From an uncultured Clostridia bacterium (GTDB lineage: Bacteria > Bacillota > Clostridia > Oscillospirales > Oscillospiraceae), in the NCBI GenBank assembly GCA_946061345.1, contig CAMGRA010000004.1:1-24655 (forward strand): a DNA stretch of 24,655 nucleotides, written 5' to 3'. The translations under genes and the position numbers were made by a program. Shown in pieces: positions 24,222-24,655 of the stretch. Every line of letters starts with the position of its first letter. Positions within the stretch are counted from its first letter, which is position 1. The notes beneath the pieces were generated by a model that worked only from the letters and a program-made list of their open reading frames with translations, searched no databases and had not been told where the DNA came from.

Positions 24222-24416
24222 GTGAAGCATCAAAAGAAGGGAATCTTTGTCTTAATCATTAGTGCTTTTATAATTCTTATTGGCATATCATTAATAGTTA
24301 TACTCAAGAACAAGGATACTTCAAAATCTTCAATAGAAGACATAAAAATACTAACCGATGAAGATTTGAACGATCCATATTATTACACTTTGAACGGTCA
24401 GGAAAAATCGCAGTAG
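24222..24416 (+). CDS. Small single-pass membrane protein, unknown function
   Basis: The GTG start at 24222 follows AGGAGG (24207-24212) at nine bases, an excellent site; the in-frame TTG-like codons upstream lie in the terminator. The 64-residue product has a basic start (K-H-Q-K-K), one long helix at about 8-28, and a polar acidic tail (I-E-D-I-K-I-L-T-D-E-D-L). Codon use is AT-rich, unlike the rest of the window, suggesting later acquisition. Its TAG stop is directly followed, in the same frame, by an RHS core fragment. I do not recognise the family. Small membrane proteins beside displaced RHS ends are sometimes immunity genes, but nothing here proves that. Confidence 0.6.
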   Translation: MKHQKKGIFVLIISAFIILIGISLIVILKNKDTSKSSIEDIKILTDEDLNDPYYYTLNGQEKSQ

Positions 24417-24596
24417 TGTCACAGAATCAATCTTTTGCAGAGCCGTTGTTACGACCCGGCGAACCATAGGTTCATCAATGCCGACAGCTATGCAAGCACC
24501 GATTCTACCGGTGCCATTTCCCACAATATGTTCGCATATTGTGGGAATAATTCCGTTATATTAGAAGGCCAAAATGGTAAAGTAAAATACAGTTAA
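24417..24596 (+). pseudogene. Broken C-terminal fragment of an RHS-repeat core protein
   Basis: The frame reads L-Q-S-R-C-Y-D-P (from 24435), then R-F-I-N-A-D-S-Y-A-S-T, then H-N-M-F-A-Y-C-G-N-N, and stops at 24594-24596. This matches the end of the RHS repeat-associated core as found in clostridial RHS proteins (usually L-Q-S-R-Y-Y-D-P and A-Y-C-N/G-N-N-P). The usual second Y is C, and there is no start codon or upstream core, so it is a remnant. About 16 residues follow the core motif as a tail. It fits an orphan RHS C-terminal cassette left by recombination. Confidence 0.75.
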
Positions 24597-24655
24597 TACA
24601 ATTTGGTCAGCTATAAAGAATTTTATTATAACAATATCAAAATAATGAGGTGCCA
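24597..24655 (+). other. AT-rich window edge with possible start of a further gene
   Basis: No complete feature is visible. An ATG at 24645 or a TGAGGTG ribosome-binding-like site near the last bases may belong to a gene beyond the window. Confidence 0.25.

Overview
The window reads as part of a chromosome of a moderately GC-rich, Gram-positive clostridial bacterium, probably a gut Oscillospiraceae-type Firmicute. This is inferred, not proven. The pointers are SLH-domain proteins in the WY..AV.WA...G..NG style, BlaI/M56 regulation, a YtrA-type GntR/ABC operon, strong AGGAGG ribosome binding sites, and the CotH/VTC/DUF4956 gene set.

Layout. Positions 1-677 hold the 3' end of a secreted SLH protein. 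An autoregulated GntR-ABC operon follows (795-2643). A long structured leader (about 2857-3090) precedes a large secreted endonuclease I with a C-terminal SLH anchor (3091-5937). After two terminators and a compact multi-hairpin element (6052-6191) comes a minus-strand operon, transcribed 9558 to 6196. It encodes a DUF4330 protein, an O-antigen ligase/polymerase-like membrane protein and two zinc-ribbon membrane proteins. Divergent from it is a fused GT4 glycosyltransferase-CsaB pyruvyl transferase (9714-11924). Next on the minus strand are a DUF4190 protein and a CotH/LTD-VTC-DUF4956 operon (17288 to 12632). Divergent from that, on the plus strand, is a tightly coupled BlaI repressor, M56 (BlaR1-like) membrane protease and two LRR-SLH surface proteins (17451-23888). 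The last ~650 bases are much richer in AT. They hold a strong promoter, a possible attenuator or small RNA, a 64-residue membrane protein and a broken C-terminal piece of an RHS core protein.

How the genes fit together. SLH domains bind pyruvylated secondary cell wall polysaccharide, and CsaB is the enzyme family that adds the pyruvate. The window therefore combines anchored proteins (four SLH genes, one partial), the enzyme that makes their anchor, and a polymerase or ligase that could build or attach the polymer. The most system-like unit is the BlaI-M56-LRR/SLH-LRR/SLH operon. It keeps the antibiotic-sensing repressor/protease pair but has no penicillin-binding sensor domain. Instead the M56 protein has its own ectodomain and overlaps the gene of an SLH-anchored leucine-rich-repeat protein by four bases, which suggests an envelope-sensing circuit.

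Limits: all family assignments come from reading motifs and domain order. No database search was possible.
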